64,000 bases of DNA. Source: Sipunculus nudus. Lineage: Eukaryota > Annelida > Sipuncula > Golfingiida > Sipunculidae. Of the stretch, positions 32,030 through 44,419 are shown one piece after another. The stretch lies in contig CM049318.1 in assembly GCA_026874595.1 (NCBI GenBank), positions 27,118,956-27,182,955 of the forward strand, written 5' to 3'. Positions within the stretch are counted from its first letter, which is position 1, and the number at the start of each line of letters is the position of its first letter. A program made the position numbers and the translations under genes. The notes under the pieces were generated by a model. The model was given only the letters and a program-made list of their open reading frames with translations, was not told the origin of the DNA and ran no database searches.

Positions 32030-34079
32030 TTATACACAAATTATTCTGGTTTTTATTATTATCTGACTGTCTGACTCCTTTCTGCGTTTCACTGGATGTT
32101 TGCCCTGTGGGCTGGCGTTTTCCGTATATTGTCTTATTGTAGCTTCATTTGCTTTACAGAATATTGCCTTCTGTTATTTTTCCTTTTTTTTTTTGCCTTT
32201 TTTATTCTTATTAGGTGTATTGATAACTGTTCTCGTGGCTTAATTGAAGTTTGCCTATTCTAGGGATGTTATTCTTTATTAGTTTTTATGATCTGGTTTC
32301 TTTGTTTACAACGAGACTTATTTCCTGGTCTTTTCCTCATCCGGTTATAAGATAGTTCAGTTCTAAAACAACAGCGTTTCATTGATTAGATTTGTCTTAT
32401 GACTGCACTGTGTTGGTTCAGTGACCATTTGCCTTGCCGGTGGTGTTTTGGTTCACCTTGATGTGACGGTCGAAGATTATTCAGTTTCTTTATATATGTA
32501 TATATTAAATAATTTAAATATTTTATTAATATTTATATAATTTAGGTAAAATAGATTTTATTTATATAATATATACATAAATTACTTTGAACATATTAAT
32601 ATAGACTAAAAGGTAAATAGATTGATTTGTTGTACATATATATCATCACATAAATCTTTTTTAATACTGTAAAGCGGGCAGTCTAATATAAAGGCTGTTA
32701 CTGCAGTCCGTTGGCTACCTTAATATGAAACACAACTAGCCTTTCTCATTGACCTTGGCAAGTAATTAAAGTATATTTAAGGATTTTTCAATAATTTCCG
32801 TATCGACTCGACCGTGGGTAGGGGAATGGGGGCTGGGGGTCATATGGGATAACACTGTATCGATAACATTAATTTGAGAAAGACACTGTGTGCGGTTGGC
32901 GTGCCTGATGAATAGGTGGAGGGGGGGGGGGGCATTCATTTGGAAAACAAGGTCTGTGTAGTGTTTTTTATTTCAGCAAGGGGTCGCTGATATTGGTGTT
33001 TAACTTTATTTCCACAGTTCAGATTGAACATCCAAATAAGAAAGCAGAAAATTGAAATTAAGTTGTAAATTTAATACATTGCACGTCTGTGTACATGAAA
33101 CGAAACATGAGATGAGCGGTACAGCGTCATATGAAGCAAAATTTAAAGTAGATATGGACAAATAGTTAAATATTTAAATACTGAGTAGTCTTGGAATATT
33201 TTATATTCAACTTCAATATAAGTCTTTGAATATTTTATAATTAAATTCAATATGAGTTAGGTGTTATTACAATAATACAAGAATTTTCGTAATGGCAAGG
33301 ATACAATATAGTGTTTAAGTTAACTTTTCATATATTTTTCAAAGCTAATTTGTGTACATATAAATTGAATTCTATTTGGAGGAATTGTGATATATAATAT
33401 TTTTGCGATTCATTCTTATACATAATACTGGTTATAAAATACTGAACTGTAATTTAGGTTGAGCTAGGAAAAATTATAAATATCTATACATAAAAGAAAA
33501 TCTACATGTAAAACATGCTAAACATGTATGTAAACATAACAAGCAGCTAAATGTGATAAAACAAGCAAATTCGTGGAATTAAATTCCTCCGCTCTGGGCT
33601 CTTGTTGTCATTCATGCTTGATAAGCAACCAAAATTATGACGTGAAGAAAATATTGAGGGCACATAAAAACGTGAACAGATGGACTATGACAGGTGAAGA
33701 CATCTGCGAGCGAACATAAAAACTAAAAAAAAATTGAGAAATTGGACAAAAATTTAATTTTGGTTTTGAGCTGTAGAGAAATATTTTTCAGATAGATATT
33801 CCAAAACTGATCCCCACCAAGGTATGCATGAGAGCAATCACTGACTCGAAATTGGATAAAACTAAGGAAAGGTATCGCACAGAAACGAAAAACCTGACGG
33901 ACAGACAGACAGAAAAACCCAAATCAAATGTCCCAGACATAGTAACGGCTATAAGAAAATAGATTATTTTCTGGATAGAGATTTTTATAAGGAGTCCATA
34001 TACTAAATAAAATATAAATCATAAATATTAATCCACAGCCACAAAGGTGCGAACACAGACACAAACACTAACATTATAT

Positions 34080-34110
<31 letters not shown>

Positions 34111-34600
34111 TATATGAATTCCGTTTCAATAAGACATGTATGATATGCAATGATTTACTTACCGGTTATTTTAATATTTTAATCAAATAATTCGATTATT
34201 AATTTGTATTTTTTAAAGGAAACTGGTTATCTCAGTTGTAGGGTTTAGCGGATTACATTCGGATATAATCTTGTACGTATACACAGCAATATGTGTAGGA
34301 TTTGTCCACTATGTCTACAGTATCTAAAACCTTGTGCCCGATCGGTTTGAGAGAAATATTGTTGACTTTGGACTGAAAACTTACGGTGTTAGTGGTTTTT
34401 CTCTGGCCTTATTCAATATATATTTTAAATGCTCATAGATGGCTTTAAATATATACTAAATCTTGACACTATACATTTTCTATACACAGGTGTGGCAGAT
34501 TTGAATGGCACTTCGAAATCAATTTTGCAAATTTTTAAGCGATTTTTTTTTCACATAAAGGCTGTAGGAATTAACACACTCCATGATTTTGTACAACACA
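32030..34600. other. AT-rich gene-free stretch
   Basis: Contains a G run at about 32,919-32,932, an inverted relative of the 13,091-13,650 repeat at about 33,800-33,945 (GACAGACAGACAG), and a TA-rich tract at 34,075-34,117. A strong isolated donor (minus strand, GTAAGTAAAT, about 34,160) has no plausible exon. Confidence 0.5.
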
Positions 34601-34615
34601 TGCATGAATAATTAC

Positions 34616-34653
34616 CTGTGTGTTGTTACCAGGGCGAATCTGTCTTCTGAGCT
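34616..34653 (-). pseudogene. microexon F2 (38 nt), shortened paralogue
   Basis: Acceptor GATTTGCAG and donor CACAG/GTAATT. It aligns with 37,006-37,053 but is 10 bases shorter. The surrounding introns (CATGATTTTGTACAACACATG, TGAATAATTACCTGTGTG) match those of 37,006. Confidence 0.4.
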
Positions 34654-34920
34654 CTGCAAATCATGCATAAAAACTATCAAAATTTGGTAAAATGATGGTA
34701 AATACGTGATATGTTTTTACAACAAATTGGAAGCGTTTTAATAGACATGTCACAGTACAGGGGCCTTTTGAATTTAATTAAAGATCAATAAACTCATTCT
34801 GTATAAAAACACTAAAAAACACCATCTAAAATCGATTCAGGATACAATGTTTATAAAACAAGTGGTCCATGGGCCATGACGCTCAGCCAATTTTGACTGG
34901 GTGCTTATTTTTTTTTTTTT

Positions 34921-36305
34921 GCTCAGCTGACTGTAAGTCATCTGAGCTATAGTGATCACTCTTTTGTCCGTCTGTCTGTCCGTCCGTTCGTCTCTCCGTT
35001 AACCAGGCACATATCGTAACCGCTGGACCTAGAATCTTGTGACATTCTGAGAGGTCCATGAAAAATCTCCTTGGAAATTAGATCTCTGTTACCCATATCC
35101 TTCGAGCTTTGGGGCCCCAAAGTACTCCTCGGAATAGTCAAAAATTTCTTACAAAAACTTTATAACTCATTAACTACATCACATATGGTCATGATTTTTT
35201 GGCATACATATTAATCATCAGTTCCTGCAGACTGGAGGCGCCACCTGTATTTTTTTATTTGTTAGGATTTTTTTCTGTATTTTTTCAGACCTTTAAAAAT
35301 GTGAACATCTGTTAACAGGGCACAAATCGTAAATTGACACACTGAGAGTCTTATGAAAAGTCTCCATGGAAACCTGAAATAAGGTCTCTGTTACCCATAT
35401 CCTTTGAGCTGTGGGGCTCCAATTACCCCCAAAATAATGAAGAATTTTGATACAAAAACCGCAGTATCTCAATAACTACAAGACTGACGGTCATGATTTT
35501 TGGCATACAGTATGGGTCAACATGACCTAATTTCAGGTTTTAAAGGACACTTGACTAGGACCTCCCTGAATTTTATGTTAAAAGATGTTAGGCCTTATGG
35601 ATACAATGTGTGCCCTGACTTACTGTCTGGGTGCTTATATGACTTCTTTATCTAAAGGTCGTAAAATATGGGTCATGGTGTTTTCAACAGACATTTGCAA
35701 AGGACATCTCAGAATATTACATTAGAAGATTCTAGGCTTAAAAATATAATGTGTGCCCTGCCTGACTTTTTAGGTGCTCAAAATCCTGTTTTCGGCCTGT
35801 AGGTCACAAAAAGCTGGTCACCATGACCTAATTTCAGGTTTCCAAGGAGATTTGCCTAGGACCTCCAAGGATGGTGCATTAGAAGATTCTAGGCCTACCA
35901 TATATGATTTGTGTCCACCTGACATTCAGGGTGCTCATATGACATGTCTTCCCTATAGGTCGCAAAATATAGGTCACAGTGACCTAGTTTCAGGTTTCCA
36001 AAGACATTTGTCTATGATCTCCCAAAATATCAGGGAAAGAGGTTTCTAGGCCTAATGGATACAATTAGTGCCCCGTCTGACTGTCTGGGTGCTCGAAATC
36101 ATGTTTTCGGCCCGTAGGTCACAAAATATAGGTCACCATGACCTAATTTTGGGTGTCCAAGGAGATTTGCCCAGGCCTCCCTGGAGGTACACTTAGAAGT
36201 TTTTAGGTCTTAACGGTTACGATTTGTGCCCTTTAAAGGGCCGGACGGCCTGACGGGCGACAAAGGGTGATCGCTATACCTCAGATGACTTACAGTCAGC
36301 TGAGT
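34921..36305. mobile_element. mollusc TIR element with internal tandem units
   Basis: The left end CTCAGCTGACTGTAAGTCAT..CTGAGCTATAGTGATCAC is repeated inverted at the right end (36,263-36,305), so the terminal inverted repeats are about 40-45 bp. Each end is itself a near-perfect hairpin (CTCAGCTGAC / GTCATCTGAG). The interior is (CTGT/CCGT)n followed by about five degenerate units of 150-165 bp containing AGGTCAC.ATGACCTAATTT, TTTCCAAGGAGA and GGTGCTCA..AT. No coding capacity is seen, so it is a non-autonomous DNA element. Confidence 0.8.
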
Positions 36306-36536
36306 TAAAAACCCAACAAAATCGATTCAGTTTAAGGTGGTTGTACTCTCTGGACTTAGTAAATGTTAATTACTTGCATGTTGCTATAAATATATAGCTC
36401 TAAGTAAGCACATTAAAATTTGTACAATTTCCTGTCCAAATGGTTGCACATAAAAATCATTTTTGAGCCTCCCCCCCCCCCGCACATTGCAAAGATATAA
36501 TACATGCAGGGTATATATATGTGTGTGCATAGTTAC

Positions 36537-36581
36537 CGAATCTAATGCAATGTAATGGTATTGTGGGCGGCATCCAACGGC
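36537..36581 (-). CDS. microexon candidate G (45 nt)
   Basis: Acceptor CATGCTTTGCAG and donor TCG/GTAACT flank AVGCRPQYHYIALDS in phase 0; a second frame is also open. The acceptor side resembles that of exon F1 (CCAAATA.CCATG.TTTG.AG), so it may be part of the same exon family. Confidence 0.38.
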
Positions 36582-37005
36582 CTGCAAAGCATGGGTATTT
36601 GGTCATAGTATATATACATGAACACTGCGTTTAATATAAACATCAAAATTGAAAACTTAGTAGCCAGACAAATTAACATAAACCTATTGACATGCATTTG
36701 CGATAAAATAAAGTGTTCCGTATGACGTCAATCAGGAAAATTACGCTGACTTGGGACTCAACATTTATGGTGAAGTATTTATTCTCTGGCCTTATTCAAT
36801 TTATATTCTAAATGCTCATAAGTGGCTTTAAATATACAGTTCAAAATCTTGACACTATACGTTTTCTATGCAAAAGTATGGCCGATTTAAATGGCACTTC
36901 GAAATGTTTTAAGTAAATTTCTTTCACATAAAGGTTGTATGGATTAACACACACCATGATAGTGTAAAATACATGCTGGTTATATATTTATATATGGATA
37001 ATTAC

Positions 37006-37053
37006 CTGTGTGCCAACACTTTTAATCCGAGGCGGGCTGCCGTCTCTTGGTCT
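37006..37053 (-). CDS. microexon candidate F1 (48 nt)
   Basis: Acceptor CATGTTTTGTAG and donor CACAG/GTAATT flank 48 nt reading RPRDGSPPRIKSVGTQ in phase 0. Another open frame exists. The paralogue at 34,616 is shorter. Confidence 0.42.
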
Positions 37054-37422
37054 CTACAAAACATGGATATTTGGTAAAAGTATATGAAGTACTCAAACCA
37101 CAAAGGTCAAACATTTGTTTAAATAGCCGGCTCCTAGTACAGGGACTGGTTGACCTGTATTGACGCTACATAAATCAGTATAATACCAATGAGAAATAAA
37201 ATAGTTCGACTTAAACGCATAATGTGTTACACTGAATCTGTTATTCTCTTAAATAAATTAGCAAACTCTCCATTAGGATTTAAATGATCACATGCAACTA
37301 TATGCATGTTCAGCTGAAAGAATACACATTTTTTACAATATTCAAACTGATGGAATCGAACTTAAAAACCCCTTATTTATTGTAAAGGCGATTTTTTTAT
37401 GTCTGAAAGCTAGCCTTAGTAC

Positions 37423-37452
37423 TCGTTCCGTTCCGCAGTGGACGGGCCACAT
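37423..37452 (-). CDS. microexon candidate H (30 nt), weak
   Basis: A good acceptor (TTATTTTTTTCAG) is followed by 30 nt before a poor donor (GTACTA). All frames are open, so the peptide is uncertain. Confidence 0.25.
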
Positions 37453-37453
37453 C

Positions 37454-38070
37454 TGAAAAAAATAACATTTAAGGGGATAATTATTAATGTATATCTGCTT
37501 AAGTTTGTATGTTTTCATGCACCAACGATTTAATTATATGATTATTTGCCAATATTGTTACGATAAAAAGATGTAAAACGTGCGACAATTCGCTTGCAAT
37601 GTATCGTTATTCACCTAAACCCGTTTTTGTACTCCACCTAATAATAAAAAGGACAATTGAATAAAAATTAAGCATTACATTTGTCAGCGTTAATGTTTTT
37701 TACAGACCTCACAGCGACTACAATATATATTTTGTCATTTGCTTCAGAACCATTGCTGCATCAGCATCTATGTAAATAGCTTTATCCTAAAACTATTTTA
37801 ATTGTTTATAATAATATCTAGTTTTATATTCAAATAAATCCACTACTGACATGCGCACTGTAGCACACTCTGTGCACCGGATGACAGTTGTGACCTGCAG
37901 GTTAAAGTGATCTATATGAACGTTTAATTACTATTGACGTTGCATGTATCCACTTCTTTTACATACAATATATACAGTTTGAAAGCAATTGTTTGTCATG
38001 CAGACTTGATATAGGATATAACCTTTTATCATATACTTTATATGTTCCTGTATATTTAATTTTATTATTA
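37454..38070. other. no gene recognised
   Basis: AT-rich intron-like DNA. Confidence 0.4.
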
Positions 38071-38072
38071 TA

Positions 38073-38800
38073 CAGTGTTCTCCACTAGAAATTCTGATAG
38101 GGTGGTGGTAAGCATGGTCAAACCGGGCCTCATTCCTACATGATTTTTTATGGTGTGATTAAAAATTTAACCTGCATGGCTTTTTTATGCATGTAAGAGC
38201 ATTAAGAGCAAGAAGGCATGTGTAATTTGTTTGTATGAGTTGTCATAAGAACAACAACAAAAATACAAATATAGACATTTACTTTATCATCCACACTTAA
38301 AGATCAGTTGTTATAGCAGCACAGTGTTAATATACCTTCCAAGAAGCCACAGTCAGAATGTTTCAATGATAATTGATACCCATGCCTGAACCAATAGCCA
38401 TGCCAACAGGCATTGTGTAATTTAAAAGCAATCAGTGAACCAGGGAAAATTAAGCAGAGTTTTGGTTTATCTTACTCTGCAACAGTGGCTGCATTTTACC
38501 CAGCGAGAAACCTGATGTTACGGCTGTGGCAATACGATCTCAGCACTGCCACCAGCTTAATTACTCCAGCCTATCAATAACTCACCAAGATCCCATGCAG
38601 GGTCGATATGCAAGGTCAGTCCTTATTACCCGTGACACATTTAACCACATGTCTGGCAGGAACAGAAAAAGGGTGGCGGGGACAGATGAAAGAATACTGA
38701 GTAACTTTAAAGGGTGGCGATTAAAAATGATATTGGGTGGCGGTGTGCCACGATATTTTATCTAGAAGATAATTAGAACTAGAGAATATTATTTATAATA
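38073..38800. mobile_element. possible hAT-type non-autonomous element
   Basis: Begins CAGTGTTCTCCACTAGAAAT, a start typical of hAT terminal repeats, and carries GGGTGG-rich segments near both ends (38,100 and 38,670-38,740). The right terminus is not clear. Confidence 0.35.
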
Positions 38801-38863
38801 ACATGAACATTTTTTGGAACATTGACACTCAGCGGTTCATAAAGAAATCAAAATAAAAGTTAC

Positions 38864-38893
38864 CTTATCATTCTCCCTCGTGGTCTGTTTATC
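38864..38893 (-). CDS. microexon candidate I (30 nt)
   Basis: Acceptor GATAATTTCAG and donor AAG/GTAACT flank DKQTTRENDK in phase 0. It can follow exon J, which ends in phase 0, giving RKKIM-DKQTTRENDK. Confidence 0.4.
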
Positions 38894-39337
38894 CTGAAAT
38901 TATCAATAGATAAAGAAAATTAAATGAAAAAGATAAAAAGGGAAATAAATGTTTTACCATGCAGAAGAGGCAGCACATTCCAACATGTATGTCTTTGCCT
39001 TCATTGGTTCATAATTGTTCCTGTTAACTTTTAGTATTATGGAGAGGCACCAACTTTTAATATACTTAAAACACTAACTCTGACGTGCAACGGTACGTAA
39101 AAATATATTAAAATTGTATAGTCTTCATTTTATTTGGTTAGTTAAGTGTCTTGTTGTTTTATGCACGAATGTGTTTAATCATTTGTGCATGCATGCCTGA
39201 CAACGGTTCACATTTTATAATCACATGATTATTCTTTAACACGAAAATGAAACATTATGTTCTTCAAATTCTACAAACCTGTATAGGTTTGAGTTCGTAA
39301 AGAAACTAGACATCAAACTGGATGCGTTATGTTGGTC

Positions 39338-41182
39338 AGTTTTTTAGCTATTGTCGTGGTCCATTGTCCGTCGTCCGTCCGTCTGTTTACCCGTCCGTCC
39401 ATCCGTAGAAGTGGCACGTTTTGAAACCGTAAGACCCAGGAATCCAAAATTCAGCATTATGTTAGATGTCCCCAAGATCTCCTGCTAAGCCGGAAACTGG
39501 GTCTTTGCGACTTCGTTTCTTTGAGAAATTAAGGAAAAACTTCAATCTTTTTATTAAAAACCTATTTTCACACTTCAGTACTGCCTAATATCAAAACCAC
39601 TCATCTGTTTTTCCTCATATTCACCATAAATATTCCTCTATATAGTTCCTATGTACATGCCAGATATAAAGTCTGTTAAATATAAATTCTTTTAGTTATG
39701 GGCCCAAACATAATGGAAAAATATTTACTCACTTAACATGAAAAATTTTGAAACCAAGAGTCTATTTTCCCAAGTATAAAACTATGTTTAATTAAGATTC
39801 AATTGTTTAATCAAAATTAGATCTGAATCTTGTAAATTTTTTAAGTTATTAGCATAAGAATAAAATCAGTACCTTAAATTTTACCCAACTTTGACCATGG
39901 CACGTTTTTTTCCTGTAAGTACCATTGGTTTAATTTTCAAAGCATGTTAACATAAATATTTAATTTGAATCTGAAATTAGAAAATATAAGCTTGAAAATA
40001 AGCTGGTTATTGATTTTTTTCTTGAGGCTCTATTGTACTCATTTGCTTTGATTACAGATAACAGATGCAGGGTCCCACTCCAGGTCACTGGAAGTCAGCT
40101 ATGCCAGGGTTTCTGATTTGTTACAGTCACTGAGGGGGATCCCCTGCTGTGACAGGTGTACAGTTATTCTCATATTACCACCCCAATCACCCCCCCCCCC
40201 GGGCTAACCCAACCCGCCAAGTATTATGCAGTAATTGTTTTGTTTTCACTGTACCTCCTTAATTGTAATGATGTTTCCACTCGATATGCAAAAATTTTGC
40301 TTGAAAAAGTAATTCAAGGTGTAATCCAGAAGATGCAATGTGATGCAATATAGCATTTTTAAAGAAATCAATTTTCTTTTAAATGATTTTAACAAATATA
40401 ATTGAACCCAACAGTATGCTTAAATTTATAAAATATAAAGCACATTATGAATAAATAAAGACAATAAAAAATTGTGAAATCTAAATCATGTATAATTTTT
40501 AGATATTTATTGTTTTGCAGATTTAAAAGATATATTTTTGTGGTAAAAAATAAATAAACATGTGTATGCATGATGTGGTGTTCTCTGACAAGATTGAGAT
40601 TTAGAATGATGAATCAACTTTTATATTCAGATATATATGTTATATTGGAAATGTATAGAAACATAAACTTAAATTTTAAAAAATTGATGTGATAAAAAAA
40701 TGAGGATTTAATACAAACATTTGTTTATTATTTTCCTGCCTCAGCAGAATTTGAGATCAGGCTTTGTTTGCCCTGTTTTATGTTGTTAATTAGTTATATT
40801 TCAACTGTAAACGTTTCATAAAAAATACATATTTATTTAATAATATATATTATACAAAAAAAATAGATTCAATTGAACAAATATGTAAACTACTGAAATG
40901 TCAACAGTTAATCAAAAAGCAAACTTATGATCATGGTAATAGTACTGATCATTTGTTCACAAACTGCTCACATGCTTCAGTTTCAACATTAGGAAACACA
41001 TTGTCAGGTCACAAAATATTATTTGCAATAATGTCTTGCCCATCAATACAAATCAATCATATAAACCAACCATGGCCTTTATTACCTCTCCCTCTTACAT
41101 TTTATCACCATTTGATATTATATTAGATTTTTACCTTCAAGGTCAACTTCAGCATAGCACAGTGACCCATGGGTCCCTTGTT
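39338..41182. repeat. mollusc repeat, copy 1 (relative at 60,178)
   Basis: Starts TAGCTATTGTCGTGGTCCAT and a CCGT run, then GTGGCACGTTTTGAAACCGT and other blocks shared with 60,178-62,833. Ends CACAGTGACCCATGGGTCCC TTG, matching GCCGTGACCCATAGGTCCC at 62,810. The class is not assigned. Confidence 0.7.
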
Positions 41183-41905
41183 TAAAGCGAGTAACTAAAT
41201 ATCATGTGGTATGCACTCTTTCATCTGTATGCATTTCGAGGAGCCTTTCTTATGGTTAAGTAAATGTCTCTCAAACAATTTAGTGTCTTATTTGTCTTTA
41301 ATTTTAGAATGGCAGTCAAATGGCATGACATATAATACTTGTCAAGGCAAAAGGTATTGCCAAAAAAGGCCTATATTTGTTTCGTGCTTCATACCATACA
41401 CGCCTTTAAATACATTTTTTTAATAAAAGATATTAGGTTTGATTAAAAGGTGTATGATACTATATTATAGTACAATATATTCACAATTTATCACATTTAT
41501 GCCCATAATTTTGTAAATTTAATATTTAAGATTTTTTTGTAGTTTGTCCCTTATAACGAATAGAAACTACACCGTGACCATTGTCAATGTGTATGTCTCA
41601 TACTAACATTAACATTAACTATGATAATTCTCTAAGTATAATAGAAAAAAATCTCTAAGTATAATATAATATTTTCTAATAGGTACAGGTGCGTTTAAAT
41701 AACATTGCGAAATAACGAAATCCTAATCCACATTAGGTTTGTAATGACAATTTTTTTTTTCAAACGGTTTATGCATTAATATATGTAGAGATGATTATGA
41801 GAGCAAATAAAAGAAGTAACTACAAAAGGAATAGCGGTCAACCATGGCATGGACATGTTTAAATTGTTTTCTCGTTCACAATCTACTGAGAAGCAAAAAA
41901 TAAAA
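41183..41905. other. no gene recognised
   Basis: AT-rich. A 70-codon plus-strand frame at 41,211-41,423 has no recognisable features. Confidence 0.4.
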
Positions 41906-41910
41906 AGTAC

Positions 41911-41999
41911 CATAATCTTCTTTCTATCCATCTTGGTACCGTGGTGCATTCGGTTAGCGGATCGAAGTATCGCAGCTGCTTCTTTCTCAGGTCGAGAAT
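41911..41999 (-). CDS. exon candidate J (89 nt), most 5' of the chain
   Basis: Acceptor GTCTTAAACAG and donor ATG/GTACTT bound 89 nt. One frame starts with a split codon and reads SRPEKEAAAILRSANR followed by MHHGTKMDRKKIM, ending in phase 0 as the downstream exons require. It could alternatively be a first coding exon starting at either internal Met. Confidence 0.42.
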
Positions 42000-42039
42000 C
42001 TGTTTAAGACATGAAAGGGAAAAATAATGAAGTCTATAT

Positions 42040-42220
42040 ATGCCTACATACATTATATATATATATATAGAGAGAGAGATATATATAGAGATATAGATAG
42101 ATAGATAAAGATATATAGTGAGAGATATATAAAGATATATATATATACATGTAATTTATTATTATATTATATTATATTGTATATATAATATATAATATAA
42201 AAATATAACAACACAAAATA
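42040..42220. repeat. compound AT/AGAT/GA microsatellite
   Basis: Mixed TA, GA and TATAGA repeats with TATTATATTATAT at the end. Confidence 0.9.
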
Positions 42221-42309
42221 ACTCACTTAATATCAATGGGATCTTTTATTAATATCGGCTGAATATATTTTTATCAGTTGAATAAATATACATAGATTCA
42301 AATACTCCG

Positions 42310-42790
42310 TTCACTTCCATCTGATGCAATGTCTGATCCCCAACAGAAATTCTTTAATTGTTTTTGAGCCATATGTGATATCAGTGCACATTTTATGCAA
42401 GCGTTCCTGCAGATTCTTGGTTATTCTGTGTATTCACTTCCGGATTATCTCACCTGTTGCATCTTGCAGAATGAAGGTGTTTGCCATTGTGGCAGCTCGC
42501 CGCATATACTGCATGTCTATGATTGTCCACAGTGACTAGTTTTCATACCCAACGAGCTGGGAAAATGCCCTGTTCCGTGATTCGCACAGGTTATTTGTGC
42601 GATCTGCCCGGTACGTGTTTCTTCGTGAACATTCCAGATTGCTTTGGGAAACAATGGTGGGATATGTCGAATCCGTATTGCTGGAATCCGTATTGCTGGA
42701 ATTGGCCTGTCTGCATTAACTTGCGGAGGTTGAATGATACAACTATCCGCCTATACATTCCTAAAACATAGAGTGGAATCAAAATCCATC
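42310..42790 (-). pseudogene. MULE-like transposase C-terminal pseudogene
   Basis: The minus strand reads RHIPPLFPKAIWNVHEET (about 42,680-42,625), then after a frame change RTNNLCESRNRAFSQLVG (about 42,600-42,550), YEN, a stop, SLWTIIDM, MRRAATM (about 42,500), DATGEIIRK and ITKNLQERLHKMCTDI (about 42,400). The RTNN.CE..N..F..LVG block followed by SLW..I is typical of the C-terminal helical part of MULE-superfamily transposases common in molluscs and insects. Stops show it is dead. The DDE core is not present upstream. Confidence 0.7.
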
Positions 42791-42847
42791 CGCCTATACA
42801 TTCCTAATACATAGAGTGGAATCAAAATCCATAGAGTGGAATCAAAT
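42747..42847. repeat. ~50-bp tandem duplication
   Basis: ATCCGCCTATACATTCCTAA plus CATAGAGTGGAATCAAA occurs twice, followed by a partial third copy. Confidence 0.85.
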
Positions 42848-42899
42848 CCATATAATTTATATTATATCTACTTAACCTATTGACATTATTGTATTTACA

Positions 42900-43290
42900 G
42901 GAAATGTATACCATTGTATTTTATATATATACAATATAATATAATATAAATATACATATAGTGATCCATTAAGAGATCTATGAAAATATAAATATAACAC
43001 ATGTACACACATGTACACCTATATATGCCTATATATATAACATATCTGTTTTATCATATATATAACATATCTGTTTTATCAAGCTGCAGACAGATATATA
43101 ACACAAATCACTTTACAAAAGATATATAAGCATGTATATGAGCACATAAACATATATATAATACTTGTCATTAGTAATATATATATATATATATATATAT
43201 ATAATAGTACAAAAAATGTTATATACATTTAGAAAATGATACACTTACATATATATATATATATTAAAATACACTAACATATATATATTA
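42900..43290. repeat. TA-rich simple repeats
   Basis: Several (TA)n blocks (43,177-43,203, 43,250-43,265, 43,278-43,288) and a duplicated CATATCTGTTTTATCA. Confidence 0.9.
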
Positions 43291-43359
43291 AAATACTGTC
43301 TATAGAAAGCTTTAGTTATGCAAGATGGGGTTAATATCGGGGGTATCAATGGTTGTTAA

Positions 43360-43600
43360 ATGCATAGATCTGACATTTTATTTTGTCACTCCCCACAACT
43401 TTTAATGAAACCACCCGCAAGGCGATTTCCTGAACTGGTATTGAATGATTCTTCATTTTGTATATACCAGCTCTCAGCTTTGAAGTCTCCATGGACACTT
43501 AACAATAAAACAAGCAGGAAGCTGCAGCAGATGTTTCATCAACGCTTCAAGTTAGATGGCCCAGGAAATATGAGGGCTTATTGAACACTTTCACAATAAA
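43360..43600 (+). other. 74-codon open frame with downstream AATAAA
   Basis: A plus-strand frame of 74 codons (43,360-43,584) is followed by CACAATAAAGC. The peptide has no motif I recognise. The poly(A) signal near its end is the only reason to mention it. Confidence 0.2.
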
Positions 43601-43699
43601 GCAAAACATGTTTTGTTATCCAGTATACGTAAAATCACGCGGCCCGGCTGAATCTGTTTAAAGAGAGAGAGGGTTCCTCTCAGATACAGCATCTCGTCC

Positions 43700-43814
43700 A
43701 CGCTTGTCTCAATGGTCACATGATATAAAGCCGCGAATTCTGATCATTCAGCACAGACAGTCTGTCAGCATTGGTTCTCCAGCAGCCGAAGGTTCAGAGC
43801 TTCAAGTATTCTGG
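43700..43814 (+). promoter_or_regulatory. candidate TATA promoter with untranslated first exon
   Basis: TATAAAG at 43,724-43,730, an initiator-like TTCAGCAC about 25 bases downstream, then GC-richer sequence to a GTGAGT donor at 43,815. Spacing fits a TATA-driven first exon of about 65 bases. No coding exon was identified downstream on this strand. Confidence 0.35.
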
Positions 43815-44016
43815 GTGAGTAGCTTCTTGTTTATTATAAAAAAATAATGCATTTAACAGAGTATATAGGAACTGCTGATCTCCCTTCCTCTTGCTGTAAC
43901 ATGTGCATAAACAGCTCTCCGTCCCATACAAAATGACTAGAGACACTATATTGTTTCACTGTGACCTCTACTATAGGTCCGTTTTAAGATTTGTGAGTTG
44001 GAGCACATTACGAAGT

Positions 44017-44020
<4 letters not shown>

Positions 44021-44065
<45 letters not shown>
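44021..44065. repeat. (AT)n microsatellite
   Basis: Pure AT repeat of about 45 bases. Confidence 0.95.
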
Positions 44066-44067
<2 letters not shown>

Positions 44068-44419
44068 CTAAGCCTTGGCTAATCAACAGATAAGAATTTG
44101 AGTAAATAAACCCATAATTTTCATTATTTTCCTGTATACGGATATATTAAGAGTAGTGTACCTTTGCTGCATCTATAAGATTTGAATAAATATTATGTCT
44201 TAAAACAAGTGATTTAATTCCTTATCTCTTATCTAAAATAATAACCAAAGCATCAATTGATGATTGTGGAGCGAACCCAGCGGAATGCGCCTAGACGGTA
44301 TGTTCCTTATTGCCTTTTAATACAACTTCAGAAGGTACCATAAATCCGAAAGATATTATAAGTTATCCAATATATCATAGAATTATCTTTTTACAAAAAC
44401 ACAGAACGGCCATTACTAA

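Noticed and set aside
31615-32074. Three overlapping plus-strand frames of 81-136 codons
   Set aside because: All are frames of the 21-bp minisatellite; a repeat length divisible by three keeps them open by default.
34150-34230. Strong isolated minus-strand donor (GGTAAGTAAAT) at about 34,160
   Set aside because: The candidate exon upstream is AT-rich with stops and a very poor acceptor.
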